Positions 26,250 through 36,673 of a DNA stretch of 64,000 nucleotides are shown here, piece after piece; position 1 is the stretch's first letter; every line of letters begins with the position of its first letter. Below the pieces are notes generated by a model, which did not search any database, was not told where the DNA came from, and saw only the letters and a program-made list of their open reading frames with translations. The position numbers were made by a program, and so were the translations under genes. The DNA is taken from contig NZ_JAJEWM010000003.1 in NCBI RefSeq assembly GCF_020687685.1, positions 1-64,000 of the forward strand. The letters are read 5' to 3'. Source of the stretch: Tessaracoccus sp. OS52 (GTDB taxonomy: Bacteria > Actinomycetota > Actinomycetes > Propionibacteriales > Propionibacteriaceae).

Positions 26250-27656
26250 TTACCCCCTGTGGGGTGCGGACAGTCGTTCGGCCACGTTCTCCAGAGCCAA
26301 ACCCCTTGACCCCTTGACCAGCACGACGTCCGCAGGACTCAACCAGGCGGCGGCGGTAGCAGCGGCGGCGGCCCTGTCCGATGCCACGGTGCTCTCCACG
26401 CCACCGGCTCCGGAGACCAGGTCGTCGGCATGGGCGCCGATCGCGATCAACCGGTCCACGCCGAGCGCTGCGGCAAGCGCCCCGACCTCGACGTGCGCCG
26501 CGGCGGCCCCGGGGCCGAGTTCCAGCATGTCGCCCAGCACCGCGAGGAGGCGCCCGCCGGGTCTACGCAACGAGGCGAGGGTGCGCAGTGCCGCGGTCAT
26601 GGAGTCGGGATTGGCGTTGTAGGCGTCGTTAACCACCAGCGCCCCGTCCGGACGGGAGCTGAGTTCCATCCGCCAGTGCGAGCGGGCGGTGGCGTTGCCA
26701 AGAGCCAGGGCAACCGTGGAAACGTCCAGGCCCTGCCCCAGCGCCGCCACGGCTGCGGCCAGCGCATTGCCCACCTGATGGGCTCCGGTCGCCTGCAACG
26801 CCACCGGGGCAGACCCTCTGGCTGCGCCGCTGGCGTGGAGCATGAAGGTGGGCCGTTGCCTGTCAGAGGCCCCGACCTGCTCGGCCCAGACCCGCAGGTC
26901 CCCCCACCCGGGCGCAGCACCGACGGCAAAGGTGGCGATGCGGGCGCCGGTGCGTCCGGCCATCGCTGAGACGAGCGGGTCGTCGGCGTTCAGGACCGCC
27001 CAGCCTTCTGCGGGCAGCGCCTCCACGAGTTCGCCCTTTGCCTTCGCGATCGCCGCTACCGACCCGAACTGGCCGAGGTGAGCGTGGCCGACGTTGAGCA
27101 CAATGCCAACGTGAGGCGTCACAATCGGGCACAAGGAGGCAATGTGACCTCTGCCGCGGGCTCCCATCTCGCTGACCAGGAACCGTGTGGCCGCATCCAC
27201 CCTGGTGGCAGTCAGCGGCACCCCGAGCTCGTTGTTCAACGAGCCGACAGGGGCGACCGTGGGGCCGGCGGTCGCCAGCACCTGGGCCAGTAAGTCCTTG
27301 GTACTGGTCTTGCCTGACGACCCGGTGATGCCGACGGTGACCAGTCCGGCCGCGACGGCTTCCTCCACAAGCGCCGTTGCCAGGGCGGTCAGCCCGGCCA
27401 GCGGGTCGGGCACCACAAGTTGCGGGACCGCCATGGGGAGTTCCTTGCGCACGAGGACGGCCGCGGCGCCAGCCGCGACCGCCCCCTCAACGAAGTCGTG
27501 ACCATCGGCCCGCTCCCCCGGCAGAGCGACAAAGAGGGCGCCGGGGGAGCATGCGCGTGAGTCGATAACCACGTCGGGGCCGACGAGAGCGCCAGGGTCG
27601 CCGACCAGCCTGGCTCCCGTCAGGCGGGCCAACCGGTCGGCGGTCACTCTACGCAT
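26250..27656 (-). CDS. murF: UDP-N-acetylmuramoyl-tripeptide:D-alanyl-D-alanine ligase (MurF), stand-alone copy
   Basis: 468 residues from ATG 27656. The N-terminal UDP-substrate domain has DSRACSPGALFVALPGERADGHDFVEGAVAAGAAAVLV. The ATP-binding domain has GITGSSGKTSTKDLLAQVLA, and the C-terminal ligase domain VVNDAYNANPDSMTAALRTL. MurF adds D-Ala-D-Ala to the cytoplasmic peptidoglycan precursor. Here it is isolated from any mur/fts cluster and lies in the probable island, so it may be a second copy. The ATG lies 7 nt after the -10, indicating a leaderless mRNA. 25979-26249 shows nothing recognisable. Confidence 0.92.
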   Translation of the reverse strand: MRRVTADRLARLTGARLVGDPGALVGPDVVIDSRACSPGALFVALPGERADGHDFVEGAVAAGAAAVLVRKELPMAVPQLVVPDPLAGLTALATALVEEAVAAGLVTVGITGSSGKTSTKDLLAQVLATAGPTVAPVGSLNNELGVPLTATRVDAATRFLVSEMGARGRGHIASLCPIVTPHVGIVLNVGHAHLGQFGSVAAIAKAKGELVEALPAEGWAVLNADDPLVSAMAGRTGARIATFAVGAAPGWGDLRVWAEQVGASDRQRPTFMLHASGAARGSAPVALQATGAHQVGNALAAAVAALGQGLDVSTVALALGNATARSHWRMELSSRPDGALVVNDAYNANPDSMTAALRTLASLRRPGGRLLAVLGDMLELGPGAAAAHVEVGALAAALGVDRLIAIGAHADDLVSGAGGVESTVASDRAAAAATAAAWLSPADVVLVKGSRGLALENVAERLSAPHRG

Positions 27657-27657
27657 G

Positions 27658-27693
27658 CGATTCATCATTCACGAATTCTGGTACGTCTGTCAA
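27658..27693 (-). promoter_or_regulatory. murF promoter with shared operator-like element
   Basis: On the minus strand TTGACA (27693-27688), 18 bp, then AATGAT (27669-27664), 7 nt before the ATG. CGATTCATCATTCACGAA (27658-27675, plus-strand sense) overlaps the -10 and is identical over 18 bp to the element between the winged-helix regulator and ppc at 37017-37034. Repression by that regulator is inferred. Confidence 0.65.
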
Positions 27694-27787
27694 GTTACAG
27701 CCCACCATGATCAGCTTCTCGCGACTGACATCTCCGACGAGCGACGCTGACTTGACGTGGAGACACTTCTCCTGTTTCCTGGGGCAA

Positions 27788-27875
27788 GAAGGGGAGTAAT
27801 CCTCGCTCCGCATCGTCAACACGGTCCCCACCTCGGGATCCGGTGCGCAGGGCCCACAAGGCCGATGAGACCTTC
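27788..27875 (+). ncRNA. yybP-ykoY (Mn2+) riboswitch upstream of terC
   Basis: The conserved parts of the family are visible in order: GAAGGGGAGTAATCC (P1 5' strand and L1), CGTCAACACGG (the metal-binding L3 part), and GAGACCTTC closing P1 (GAAGG/CCTTC). The aptamer ends 24 nt before the terC start. yybP-ykoY RNAs sense Mn2+ and commonly precede TerC-family and P-type ATPase genes. Confidence 0.82.
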
Positions 27876-27899
27876 ACGAAACTCGTGGAGGTCTTTGTC

Positions 27900-28946
27900 A
27901 TGAATGTTCCTTGGTGGGCGTGGTTCGCCGTCCTAGGTGTGATCCTGGTGATGCTCGCCGTGGACCTGATCGCCCACCGCACAGCCCACGTGATCGGCGT
28001 GCGAGAAGCCGCCGTCTGGTCGATCGTGTGGGTGACGATCGGTGTCGCGTTCGGTGTGCTGGTGTGGACGTTGTGGGGGGCGGAATTCGGGCAGCAGTAT
28101 TTCGCCGGATACCTGATCGAGAAATCCCTCGCCGTGGACAACGTGTTCATCTGGGCTATCATCTTCGCCGCGTTCGCGGTCCCGCGCGAGTTTCAGCACC
28201 GAGTGCTGTTCCTCGGCGTCCTCGGCGCGCTGATCTTCCGCGGAATCTTCATCGCCGCCGGCGCTGCGCTGATTGAGAACTTTTCCTGGATCCTCTACGT
28301 ATTCGCCGCGTTCCTGATCTACACCGGGTGGCGAATGTTCCGCTCACGCAACGAGCACGTCCACCCCGAGAAGTCCCGCATCCTCAAGCTGTTCCGCCGG
28401 TTTGTGCCGATGACAGACGCGTACCACGGGCAGAAGTTCCTGATCCGCAAGGCAGGACTAGTAGTGGCGACGCCGCTGCTCGCGGTGCTGGTGCTGGTGG
28501 AGATCACTGACATCATCTTCGCCGTCGACTCGATCCCGGCGATCTTCGCCGTGACCAGCGAACCGTTCCTCGTCTTCACCGCCAACGCGTTCGCGATCCT
28601 CGGCCTGCGAGCCATGTACTTCCTCCTCGCTGACCTGATCCACCGGTTCGTCTACCTCAAGATCGGACTCTCGTTCGTCCTGATCTGGGTGGGCATCAAG
28701 ATGCTGCTCCTGGATGTGCTCTACATCCCGACCACGATCAGCCTCGCCGTCGTCGCGACCATCATCACGGTGTCCATTGTCGCCAGCCTGCGAGCCACCC
28801 GCGGCCAAGGCCGACGCGAAGTGCAGGCCGAGGCTGCAGGGGCGTTCCGGATCGCCACCGACGAGGAGCTGGGCGCGGTCGAGCCGGTCTTCCGCCGCCG
28901 TGTACTTGTGCTCGCGGGGAGCCGGAACGATCGCTCCGGCGACTGA
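27900..28946 (+). CDS. TerC-family membrane protein, probable Mn2+ exporter
   Basis: 348 residues from ATG 27900 with SD GTGGAGGT; the ORF start at 27843 lies inside the riboswitch. About eight transmembrane helices carry the TerC signatures: LIEKSLAVDNVFIWAIIFAAFAVP, VLVEITDIIFAVDSIPAIFAVT, and acidic residues within helices. TerC/Alx-type proteins export Mn2+ or supply metal to secreted enzymes. The Mn2+ riboswitch candidate just upstream supports a manganese role. A short cytosolic tail ends the protein. 28947-29162 shows no gene. Confidence 0.92.
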   Translation: MNVPWWAWFAVLGVILVMLAVDLIAHRTAHVIGVREAAVWSIVWVTIGVAFGVLVWTLWGAEFGQQYFAGYLIEKSLAVDNVFIWAIIFAAFAVPREFQHRVLFLGVLGALIFRGIFIAAGAALIENFSWILYVFAAFLIYTGWRMFRSRNEHVHPEKSRILKLFRRFVPMTDAYHGQKFLIRKAGLVVATPLLAVLVLVEITDIIFAVDSIPAIFAVTSEPFLVFTANAFAILGLRAMYFLLADLIHRFVYLKIGLSFVLIWVGIKMLLLDVLYIPTTISLAVVATIITVSIVASLRATRGQGRREVQAEAAGAFRIATDEELGAVEPVFRRRVLVLAGSRNDRSGD

Positions 28947-29162
28947 CCGTAACGCCGGCCCGCTGCGATCAGGGAAACACCCGCGGCGGCGCTACACCCG
29001 ATCCCTCAGCCAGTCAGAGGAGGTACACCCGACCGCCAGACTGAAGGGTGGTTGGCCGAAACTGCTGACGATGCCCAACGCCCACCGGCCGAGACGCGCC
29101 ATGACCCGAGCTCAACCGACCCGCCGTTATCCACATCACCGCCCACCCCGAAGGGAACGCTA

Positions 29163-30020
29163 ATGAAGTTGTTCGACCTCCTCACCAGCCTGGCTTCCCA
29201 GGCCCGCAACAAGACCCCCTCCCCAGCGCCGACCCCCGGCAGCGAACCCCGAGACTGGAGAAGCACGCTGCGGGGCACAGTGGACGCACTCATCGGTAAC
29301 ACGGCAGCGGAACCAGCCCAGCCGCCGTTCACGCCGCCCGCCGCCACCCAGTCAGCACCCTCGGGATCGGTCGGACTGACCCCATCGCCGCCGGATCACC
29401 AGGCGGCCGACCGTGCCGCTGTGGCCCGCTACGAGTACCTGCTGCGCACCGCCGAACCCGTCCAGCTTGAGCGGATCCACGCAGACGCGTTCGCACGCCT
29501 CACTCCCGCAGAGCGGGACCAACTCCACGCGCGACTGCGCACCGAATTACCCCTTGGGGAGCAGCCGCGCACATCGCAACCGGCCGATCTTGCCCGCACC
29601 GCCACCCGTGCCGAGGCTGCTCAGCCCGGCTTTCTGGCCGGTATCCTCGCCCGCATCCCTCGACCCGGCGCCGCCACGACCGGGCAGAGGGTCGGGGTGG
29701 CCGCTGCCAGTGCGGGAGGTGGACTCCTGATCGCCGTCGCCGGCGGTGCGGCAGTTAGCGCCATCGCCGCCCCGCTCCTCGCTGAAGCCGTCAACGTCGG
29801 TATCGATTTCGATGCCCTTGCCGGGTTGGTCAGCGTGGAAGGCTTCACCAGCGGTCTCGAGGATCTCACCCCCGGGGCCACTGACCTGGCTGACGGGGTG
29901 AGCGGCGTCGCTGCCGGGGCATCCGAGCAGGTCGGCGGATTGGGAGAAGACATCACTGGCTTCGGGGAACAACTCTCCAACCTTGAGATTCCCGGCTGGG
30001 GAAGACTCTTCGGAGGCTGA
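29163..30020 (+). CDS. Hypothetical protein with Gly/Ala-rich hydrophobic segment
   Basis: 285 residues from ATG 29163 (SD AAGGGA). The N-terminus (MKLFDLLTSLASQARN) is followed by a Pro/Ser-rich linker and a helical segment, YEYLLRTAEPVQLERIHADAFARLTPAERDQLHARLRTELP (about 90-130), like conserved actinobacterial hypotheticals. A Gly/Ala-rich hydrophobic stretch follows (GVAAASAGGGLLIAVAGGAAVSAIAAPLLAEA). The C-terminus is acidic and Gly-rich. No enzymatic motif. Probably membrane-associated; function unknown. Confidence 0.65.
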   Translation: MKLFDLLTSLASQARNKTPSPAPTPGSEPRDWRSTLRGTVDALIGNTAAEPAQPPFTPPAATQSAPSGSVGLTPSPPDHQAADRAAVARYEYLLRTAEPVQLERIHADAFARLTPAERDQLHARLRTELPLGEQPRTSQPADLARTATRAEAAQPGFLAGILARIPRPGAATTGQRVGVAAASAGGGLLIAVAGGAAVSAIAAPLLAEAVNVGIDFDALAGLVSVEGFTSGLEDLTPGATDLADGVSGVAAGASEQVGGLGEDITGFGEQLSNLEIPGWGRLFGG

Positions 30021-30248
30021 CCGGAGCCAACCACGCTAAGCACGTCATCCCTGACCGGACAACAGACGGCGCCCGCTCGCTTGTTGAGCCAGTGCCCAGC
30101 AGGCCTCGCGCTTTCATGACTGAAGCGACTGGGATTCATGAGATGCGGAACATAGGCAGGGCGCCGTTATCCCGAGAAACCCCCTGTCCCTGCGGACGCT
30201 GACAAGGCGTGACGACCAACGCTCGGGATAACATAATCCTCGGGATAG

Positions 30249-30280
30249 TCCTTCTTGTCCCGAACTCGGGATCAGAAGGA
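30249..30280. repeat. Interrupted palindrome at the left edge of the IS21 relic
   Basis: TCCTTCT and TCCCGA pair with TCGGGA and AGAAGGA around an AC centre, with 2-nt internal mismatches. Two TCGGGATA direct repeats lie just upstream (about 30230-30247). It marks the join of unknown DNA to the istA-like fragment. Confidence 0.5.
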
Positions 30281-31220
30281 CAAGGCGAGCGTCGAGAACA
30301 CGGTCGCGCCTGTCGCGACGTGGGTGATCGCCGGGCTCCGGGACCGCCGCTTCGCGACCCTGCCCGAGCTCCGCGCCGCGATCTACCAGCGGGTCGAGGC
30401 CTACAACCGCGAACCCTTCCAGAAACGCCCAGGCTCCCGGCTGAGTGTGTTCGAAGTGGAGGAGAAGCCGCTGCTGCGGCCGCTGCCAGCGGTCGGGTTC
30501 GAGATCAGCCGCTGGATCTACGGACGTCGAGTCCAGAAGAATGGGCACGTCGTGTGGGAGAAGAGCTTCTACTCCGTCCCCTACACCCGCATCGGTGGCA
30601 GCGTTGACCTGCGGGTCACCGACACGATGCTCGAGGTGTTCAACGGTCACACGCGGCTGACCAGCCACCTGCTCGCACCACCTGGGGTGTTCAACCAGTA
30701 CCGCACACACGACGCCGATCTGCCCGAGGGGCCGCGCTACCGGCAATGGGACGCGGCCCAGTGGGGTCCGCCAGTGGGCGGGCCGGGTCGGGGAGAACAC
30801 GCTGTCGCCCAACTCGGCACCTGCACCTTCATCACCCGACAGCAGAACGTCGTGTTCCAAGGCTTCACCGGATCCGGGAAGTCCTACCTCGGCTCCGCGC
30901 TGGCGAAACAGGCCTGCCAACACCGGTACCGGGCGCACTACATACGCATGCCCGACCTCGAAGAAGCCTGGGCCTCAGCCCGGGACCGGCCCGCCGGGAA
31001 GGAGAAATTCCTCCGCAAATACGCCGCGTTCACGCTGCTCGTGATCGACGAATGGCTCGTCGACCCACCCGACGACAGCACCCGCAGCATGCTGCTGGGA
31101 CTCCTCGAACGCCGCTACGACGCCGTCTCCACCGTGTTCTGCACCCAGTACGCGAAGAAGGACTGGCACCAGAGACCTCAGCTCCGGAGTCCTGTCAACG
31201 CCCCCTGTGAAACTGACCAC
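30255..31220 (+). pseudogene. IS21-family relic: IstA C-terminal part fused to truncated IstB
   Basis: One open frame begins inside the transposase IstA (KASVENTVAPVATWVIAGLRDRRFATLPELRAAI, then FYSVPYTRIGGSVDLRVTDTMLEVFNGHTRLTSHLL). At about residue 165 it switches to the helper ATPase IstB (VVFQGFTGSGKSYLGSALAKQAC; VIDEW at Walker B). The IstA 3' end and IstB 5' end are missing, consistent with an internal in-frame deletion. The IstA catalytic N-terminus is absent and IstB decays after TVFCTQYAKKDWHQR. Non-functional. Confidence 0.85.
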
Positions 31221-31461
31221 TTATTGAGCGTCGTCCACACAAGCACGCCACCCCGGCCCCCACACAAGACCCAGACACCCCGCCGCTGGCTCCAGCCACA
31301 CGATCCGTGGACCCCATCGACCCAACCTGCACAGCCGTTGCCCGGCAGCGTCAGCCGGCAAACAGCCCACCCGGCCAGCACCGAAATCGCGACCAGCCAG
31401 CCCAGCAAGCGGGTCTCTCAAGCCGCCTCATGAAAGAGGGAGTGTCGACGAGGGTGTCGGC

Positions 31462-34400
31462 TCAGCCACGCACAGTACAGTGGTCGTCGGGAGCGACGGT
31501 GCGCAACTCCGCCTCTTGTGTGGCCTTGGGGCTGTGGCCCACTCCAGGGGGCACGGATCGGTGGAGATCAGCTCGAATCGCGGCGTTCCAGGACTGCAGC
31601 GAACGCACCCCCGGGGTTCCTTGGCGCAGGGATTCGACGCCCTGCACGCACGCCGCGAGGGCCTGGGTCGTGGTCACGCAAGGCACGCCGGCGCGGATGG
31701 CCGCGCCGCGAATCTCCCAGCCGTCCTGTCGGGGGCTGCCATGGAGCGAGTGGCCGTGCGGCGTGTTGACCACGAGGTCGATCTCGCCTGCCGCGATGGC
31801 CTGCACCACCGTCGGCTCACCGTTGGGACCTGTACCTTGCGACGCCTTCCGGAGCACAGTGACCGCAACATCGTGACGGCGCAGCACCTGTGCCGTGCCC
31901 TCTGTGGCCAGGATCCGGAACCCGAGGTCGGCGAGCCGCTTGATCGGGAAGATCGCGTGCCGCTTGTCGCGATTCGCCACCGAGACGAACACCGTCCCAC
32001 TCGTGGGAAGAGCGGAGAACGACGCGGCCTGGCTCTTGGCGAAGGCGGTGCCAAAGGCCGCATCAAGCCCCATGACCTCGCCTGTGGATCTCATCTCCGG
32101 GCCGAGCAGCGGATCGACGCCGACGCCCTCGGGGCTGCGGAACCGGTTGAAGGGCAACACTGCTTCCTTCACGGCGATCGGTGCCGACTCGAGCGCCGTC
32201 GCGCCGTCTCCCCCGGAGCGAAGCATTCCGTCTGAGCGGAGTTCGGCGATCATCGCGCCGAGTGAGATGCGGGCTGCGGCCTTGGCCAGCGGCGTGCCGG
32301 TGGCTTTCGAGACGAAGGGCACGGTCCGCGACGACCGCGGGTTGGCCTCAAGCACGTAGAGCACATCGCCGAGCAGCGCGTACTGAATGTTGATCAGGCC
32401 CTTCACCCCGATCCGTTTGGCGATGATCTCGGTGGAGCTGCGAATCTGGTCGATGGTCTCGGTACCGAGGGTAATCGGAGGAAGGGTGCACGCCGAGTCG
32501 CCGGAGTGGATGCCGGCCTCCTCGATGTGTTCCATCACGCCGCCGATGTAAAGCTCCGCCCCGTCGTAGAGCGCATCGATGTCGATCTCGATCGCGTCGT
32601 CGAGAAACCGGTCCACGAGCACGGGGTGCGAGGGGTCGATCTCGGTTGCGCGCTGGATGTAGCTCGCCAATGAGGCGTCGTCGTAGACGATCTCCATGCC
32701 GCGCCCGCCCAGCACGTAGCTGGGACGAACCAGCACGGGGTAACCGATCGTGTGGGCGACCGCCAGCGCCTGTCCGGCGGAGACGGCCGTGCCGTGCTGG
32801 GGGGACAGCAGGCCCGCGGAGCTGAGGAGGGCGCCGAATTCTCCGCGATCCTCAGCCAGGTGGATGGCCTCTGGCGACGTGCCCACGATGTGGACTCCAC
32901 GGTCTTTGAGCGCCTGTGCGAGCTTGAGCGGCGTCTGCCCGCCCAGCTGCACGATGACGCCCGCCACGGGCCCGGCCGCGAGCTCGGCATGGACCACCTC
33001 TAGCACGTCCTCCAGCGTCAGGGGTTCGAAGTACAGCCGGTCGGTGGTGTCGTAGTCGGTCGAGACCGTCTCGGGGTTGCAGTTGACCATCACCGTCTCG
33101 TAGCCGGCGTCCCGCAACGCCATGGCCGCGTGCACACACGAGTAGTCGAACTCGATGCCTTGCCCGATCCGGTTGGGACCGCTGCCCAGGATGATGACGG
33201 CGGGCCGGGTCCGGGGCTCGACCTCGGTCTCCTCGTCGTAGCTGGAGTAGTGGTACGGCGTCCGGGCGGCGAACTCGGCGGCACAGGTATCGACCGTCTT
33301 GTACACGGGCCGGATGCCGAACGCCCAGCGGAGGCCACGGACCACGTCAGGGCTGAGATTGCGCAGGTCGGCGATCTGATCGTCGGAGAGGCCGTGTCGC
33401 TTGGCGAGCCGCATGAGACCGCCCGTAAGCTCTGGGGCCGAGCACACCTGGTCGGCCGTCTCGCGGATCAGCTGGAGCTGGTCGACGAACCACGGATCGA
33501 TGCGGGTTGCTTCTACCACCTGTGCCGAGGTGGCGCCGGCGCGAAGCGCCTGCATCATGAAGGCCAGGCGGTGGTCGTGCGGTCGGGCGATGCGGCGCAG
33601 CAGCTCGTCCACGCTCTCGATGATCGGGCGGGTGAAGTCGAAGAGTGCCGCTGGGTCCTCCAGTGAGCGCAGAGCCTTGCCGAGCGCTTCGGTGAAGCAT
33701 CGGCCGATGGCCATGGCCTCGCCCACTGACTTCATGTGCGTGGTGAGGGTGCTGTCAGCGGTGGGGAACTTCTCGAACGCGAAGCGCGGGCACTTGACCA
33801 CGACGTAATCCAGCGACGGTTCGAACGAGGCGGGCGTCTCGCCGGTGATGTCGTTGGGGATCTCGTCGAGGGTGTAGCCCACCGCCACCTTCGCTGCGAT
33901 CTTCGCGATCGGGAAGCCGGTGGCCTTCGAGGCCAGCGCCGAGGATCGGGAGACCCGCGGGTTCATCTCCACCACTATCAGCCGCCCGTCGACAGGGTTG
34001 AGTGCGAACTGGACGTTGCAGCCGCCAGTTTCGACGCCGACCGCCCTGGTTACCGCGATGGCCACATCGCGCATGGCCTGGTACTCCCTGTCTGTGAGCG
34101 TCATGGCGGGGGCCACTGTGATGGAGTCCCCGGTGTGCACGCCCATGGGGTCTAGGTTCTCGATGGAGCACACGATCACGACGTTGTCCGATCCGTCGCG
34201 CATGACTTCGAGTTCGAACTCTTTCCAGCCGATGATCGACTCCTCGATCAGCACCTCGGTGACCGGCGACGCCGAAAGGCCTGCCCCGGCGATCCGGATC
34301 AGTTCCTCCTCGTTGTAGGCGATGCCGGAGCCGAGCCCGCCCATGGTGAAGCTCGGCCGGACCACGATGGGGTATCCGAGGATCCCCGCGGCGGCGAGGA

Positions 34401-34878
34401 CTTCGTCCATGTCGTGGCAGATACGCGAGCGTGCCACGCCGGCGTCAGCGCCGGGCACCTTGAGTGAGGTGACGATCTGGTTGAACTCCAGCCTGTTCTC
34501 CGCCTTTTCGATGGCGTCGACGGAGGCGCCGATGAGTTCGACGTCGTAGCGGTCGAGCACCCCGTTCTTGAACAGGGTCATGGCGGCGTTAAGGGCGGTC
34601 TGGCCTCCAAGCGTCGCGAGCAGCGCGTCTGGACGCTCGGTGGCGATGATCTGTTCGAGGTACTCGGGCCTGATCGGTTCGATGTAGGTGGCGTCAGCGT
34701 ACTCGGGGTCGGTCATGATGGTGGCCGGGTTGGAGTTGACCAGGATCACCCGGAACCCCTCCTCGCGCAACACGCGGCAGGCCTGCGTGCCGGAGTAGTC
34801 GAACTCGCACGCCTGCCCGATGACGATGGGGCCGGAGCCGATCACCATGATCGAGGAGATGTCGGTGCGACGGGGCAT
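31462..34878 (-). CDS. carB: Carbamoyl-phosphate synthase, large subunit
   Basis: 1138 residues, the normal size plus a ~25-residue C-terminal extension. Two ATP-grasp synthetase halves are recognisable ([28 protein letters not shown] and [28 protein letters not shown]), followed by the MGS-like allosteric domain. It makes carbamoyl phosphate from bicarbonate, glutamine-derived ammonia and two ATP for arginine and pyrimidine synthesis. The ATG overlaps the carA stop by one base. Here it follows carbonic anhydrase and carA, with no pyr or arg genes adjacent. Confidence 0.96.
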   Translation of the reverse strand: MPRRTDISSIMVIGSGPIVIGQACEFDYSGTQACRVLREEGFRVILVNSNPATIMTDPEYADATYIEPIRPEYLEQIIATERPDALLATLGGQTALNAAMTLFKNGVLDRYDVELIGASVDAIEKAENRLEFNQIVTSLKVPGADAGVARSRICHDMDEVLAAAGILGYPIVVRPSFTMGGLGSGIAYNEEELIRIAGAGLSASPVTEVLIEESIIGWKEFELEVMRDGSDNVVIVCSIENLDPMGVHTGDSITVAPAMTLTDREYQAMRDVAIAVTRAVGVETGGCNVQFALNPVDGRLIVVEMNPRVSRSSALASKATGFPIAKIAAKVAVGYTLDEIPNDITGETPASFEPSLDYVVVKCPRFAFEKFPTADSTLTTHMKSVGEAMAIGRCFTEALGKALRSLEDPAALFDFTRPIIESVDELLRRIARPHDHRLAFMMQALRAGATSAQVVEATRIDPWFVDQLQLIRETADQVCSAPELTGGLMRLAKRHGLSDDQIADLRNLSPDVVRGLRWAFGIRPVYKTVDTCAAEFAARTPYHYSSYDEETEVEPRTRPAVIILGSGPNRIGQGIEFDYSCVHAAMALRDAGYETVMVNCNPETVSTDYDTTDRLYFEPLTLEDVLEVVHAELAAGPVAGVIVQLGGQTPLKLAQALKDRGVHIVGTSPEAIHLAEDRGEFGALLSSAGLLSPQHGTAVSAGQALAVAHTIGYPVLVRPSYVLGGRGMEIVYDDASLASYIQRATEIDPSHPVLVDRFLDDAIEIDIDALYDGAELYIGGVMEHIEEAGIHSGDSACTLPPITLGTETIDQIRSSTEIIAKRIGVKGLINIQYALLGDVLYVLEANPRSSRTVPFVSKATGTPLAKAAARISLGAMIAELRSDGMLRSGGDGATALESAPIAVKEAVLPFNRFRSPEGVGVDPLLGPEMRSTGEVMGLDAAFGTAFAKSQAASFSALPTSGTVFVSVANRDKRHAIFPIKRLADLGFRILATEGTAQVLRRHDVAVTVLRKASQGTGPNGEPTVVQAIAAGEIDLVVNTPHGHSLHGSPRQDGWEIRGAAIRAGVPCVTTTQALAACVQGVESLRQGTPGVRSLQSWNAAIRADLHRSVPPGVGHSPKATQEAELRTVAPDDHCTVRG

Positions 34879-36059
34879 CAGTCGTCCTTTCCGGCCATGA
34901 CGTCGACGAAGCGGTCGAACAGGTAGTCGGCGTCGTGCGGTCCGGCGGCTGCCTCCGGGTGATACTGAACAGCGAAAGCAGTCAGTCGGCCGGAATCGTT
35001 ACGCAACTCCAGGCCCTCGACCACATCGTCGTTGAGACAGACGTGGGTAACTCGTGCAGTTCCCCAGCGGGTGGATACGGACTGGCCAAGGGGGGCATCT
35101 ACGGCGAAGCCGTGGTTCTGGGCGGTGATCTCGACCGTGCCCCTGGCCAGGTCCATCACCGGCTGGTTGATGCCGCGATGGCCGTACTTCAGCTTGTAGG
35201 TGCCGAAGCCAAGTGCACGACCGAAGATCTGGTTGCCGAAGCAAATCCCGAAGTAGGGCAGCCCCGCATCCAGAATCTCGGTGAGAAGGTCCACCGCACG
35301 CCCGGCTGCCGCCGGGTCGCCCGGCCCGTTGGAGAAGAAGACCCCATCGGGACCCACCGCGGTGATGTCGTAGAGGGTGCTCGCAGCAGGCAGGACGTGC
35401 ACCTCGATTCCTCGCTGGGCGAGCCGGGTGGGAGTCATGTCCTTGATGCCGAGATCGACCGCGGCGACTGTGAAGCGCTTCCTGCCCACTGCCGGGACGA
35501 CCTGCTTCGAAGCGACGGTGACATCGGCCACGAGGTCCGCCCCCAGCATGGGCTGCGTCTCCAGCACCCGCGCAAGCAGTTGCCGAGGGTCGGTCTCGAT
35601 GGTGGAGACGCCCACCCGCATCGCGCCGTTGTCACGGATGTGACGCGTCAGCGCCCGCGTGTCGAGGTCGGCGATGCCAACGATCCCTTGCCGACGCAGT
35701 TCGTCATGCAGGGAGCCGTTGGCGCGCCAACTCGAGTGTGTCCGTGAGGGGTCGCGGACCACGTAACCGGCCACCCAGATCCTGCGCGACTCATTGTCCT
35801 GGTCGTTCCATCCGGTGTTGCCGATGTGGGGGGCCGTCGCGATCAGGACCTGGCGGTGGTAGCTGGGATCGGTGAGGGTCTCCTGGTAGCCCGTCATGCC
35901 TGTGGAGAAGACGGCCTCCCCGAAGGTTTCTCCAGTGGCGCCGAACGACGTGCCGCAGAAGAACCGCCCGTCCTCCAAGACCAGCAGTGCTGGCATCGGA
36001 AGACGAGCGGTCCCTGCGGAAGCCTCGGTGGAGCCGCCCTGAGCAGGGGGGGCGCTCAT
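34878..36059 (-). CDS. carA: Carbamoyl-phosphate synthase, small (glutaminase) subunit
   Basis: 393 residues. The CarA N-terminal domain has [37 protein letters not shown] and YVVRDPS. The class-I glutamine amidotransferase domain has the nucleophile Cys in [28 protein letters not shown], and the catalytic His/Glu in [14 protein letters not shown]. It hydrolyses glutamine and channels ammonia to CarB. The ATG overlaps the carbonic anhydrase stop (ATGA), so the two are translationally coupled. Confidence 0.96.
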   Translation of the reverse strand: MSAPPAQGGSTEASAGTARLPMPALLVLEDGRFFCGTSFGATGETFGEAVFSTGMTGYQETLTDPSYHRQVLIATAPHIGNTGWNDQDNESRRIWVAGYVVRDPSRTHSSWRANGSLHDELRRQGIVGIADLDTRALTRHIRDNGAMRVGVSTIETDPRQLLARVLETQPMLGADLVADVTVASKQVVPAVGRKRFTVAAVDLGIKDMTPTRLAQRGIEVHVLPAASTLYDITAVGPDGVFFSNGPGDPAAAGRAVDLLTEILDAGLPYFGICFGNQIFGRALGFGTYKLKYGHRGINQPVMDLARGTVEITAQNHGFAVDAPLGQSVSTRWGTARVTHVCLNDDVVEGLELRNDSGRLTAFAVQYHPEAAAGPHDADYLFDRFVDVMAGKDD

Positions 36060-36553
36060 GTGATCTGTTCCAGGAGGCTGGTCTCAACGTCGTAGATGAA
36101 GCCGCCGACCCTGACCCGGTCAGCGAGCAGGGGGTGCTGTCGCAGCAGTGCGACATCGGCATGGATCCGGCCACGCTGGTCCGGGTCCGCGCCGATGGGC
36201 AGGTTGCCGAGGTCGGCACCGGTCGTCTCCGAAACGCGGCGGCGGATCGCATCGTCGTCGCCGCTTGCCACGGCACAGCTGGTGTGTTGGACGATCAGGA
36301 TGCGGTCCACGTTGAGAAGGTGTGCGGCTAGCACGCATCCGGTGAGCGCGTCCGCGGTGACATGGCCCCCAGGGGTGCGCATGATCTTGGCGTCGCCCAG
36401 AGTCAGGCCCACCATCGCCAAGGGCTCCAGGCGTGAGTCCATGCAGGTCACGACGGCGATCCCGGCGTGAGCGATGCCGTCGAAGGGGCGAGGTCCGGAC
36501 CTCGCGTAGCGCTGGTTCGCAGCGATCAGATCACCGAAGATGTCCTCGTCCAT
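36056..36553 (-). CDS. Beta-class carbonic anhydrase
   Basis: 165 residues from ATG 36553. The zinc-site motifs of beta carbonic anhydrases are present: CMDSR (Cys37, Asp39, Arg41) and HTSC (His90, Cys93), with MRTPGGHVTADAL between. It interconverts CO2 and bicarbonate in the cytosol. It is the first gene of an operon with carA and carB, which need bicarbonate, and close to ppc, which also does. The ATG lies 7 nt after a TACTGT -10 box, so the transcript is probably leaderless; the longer frame from 36589 would overlap the promoter. Confidence 0.94.
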   Translation of the reverse strand: MDEDIFGDLIAANQRYARSGPRPFDGIAHAGIAVVTCMDSRLEPLAMVGLTLGDAKIMRTPGGHVTADALTGCVLAAHLLNVDRILIVQHTSCAVASGDDDAIRRRVSETTGADLGNLPIGADPDQRGRIHADVALLRQHPLLADRVRVGGFIYDVETSLLEQIT

Positions 36554-36560
36554 GACCGAA

Positions 36561-36612
36561 ACAGTAGCGACTTGACACGCGAATTGCAATTCCGGAAACT
36601 AGGCAGTAGTAT
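36561..36612. promoter_or_regulatory. Divergent promoter pair sharing a palindromic -35
   Basis: GAATTGCAATTC (36581-36592) is a perfect palindrome whose core TTGCAA can act as -35 on both strands. Leftward: TTGCAA, 17 bp, TACTGT (36566-36561), driving the carbonic anhydrase-carAB operon. Rightward: TTGCAA, 17 bp, TAGTAT (36607-36612), which would run antisense through the regulator gene toward ppc. The leftward promoter is well supported; the rightward one is tentative. Confidence 0.55.
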
Positions 36613-36673
36613 TGATGCGAGGCGGTGGTCGACCAACCGCAGCGCCTGATCGCGAGGTGGGCACATGGGTACA

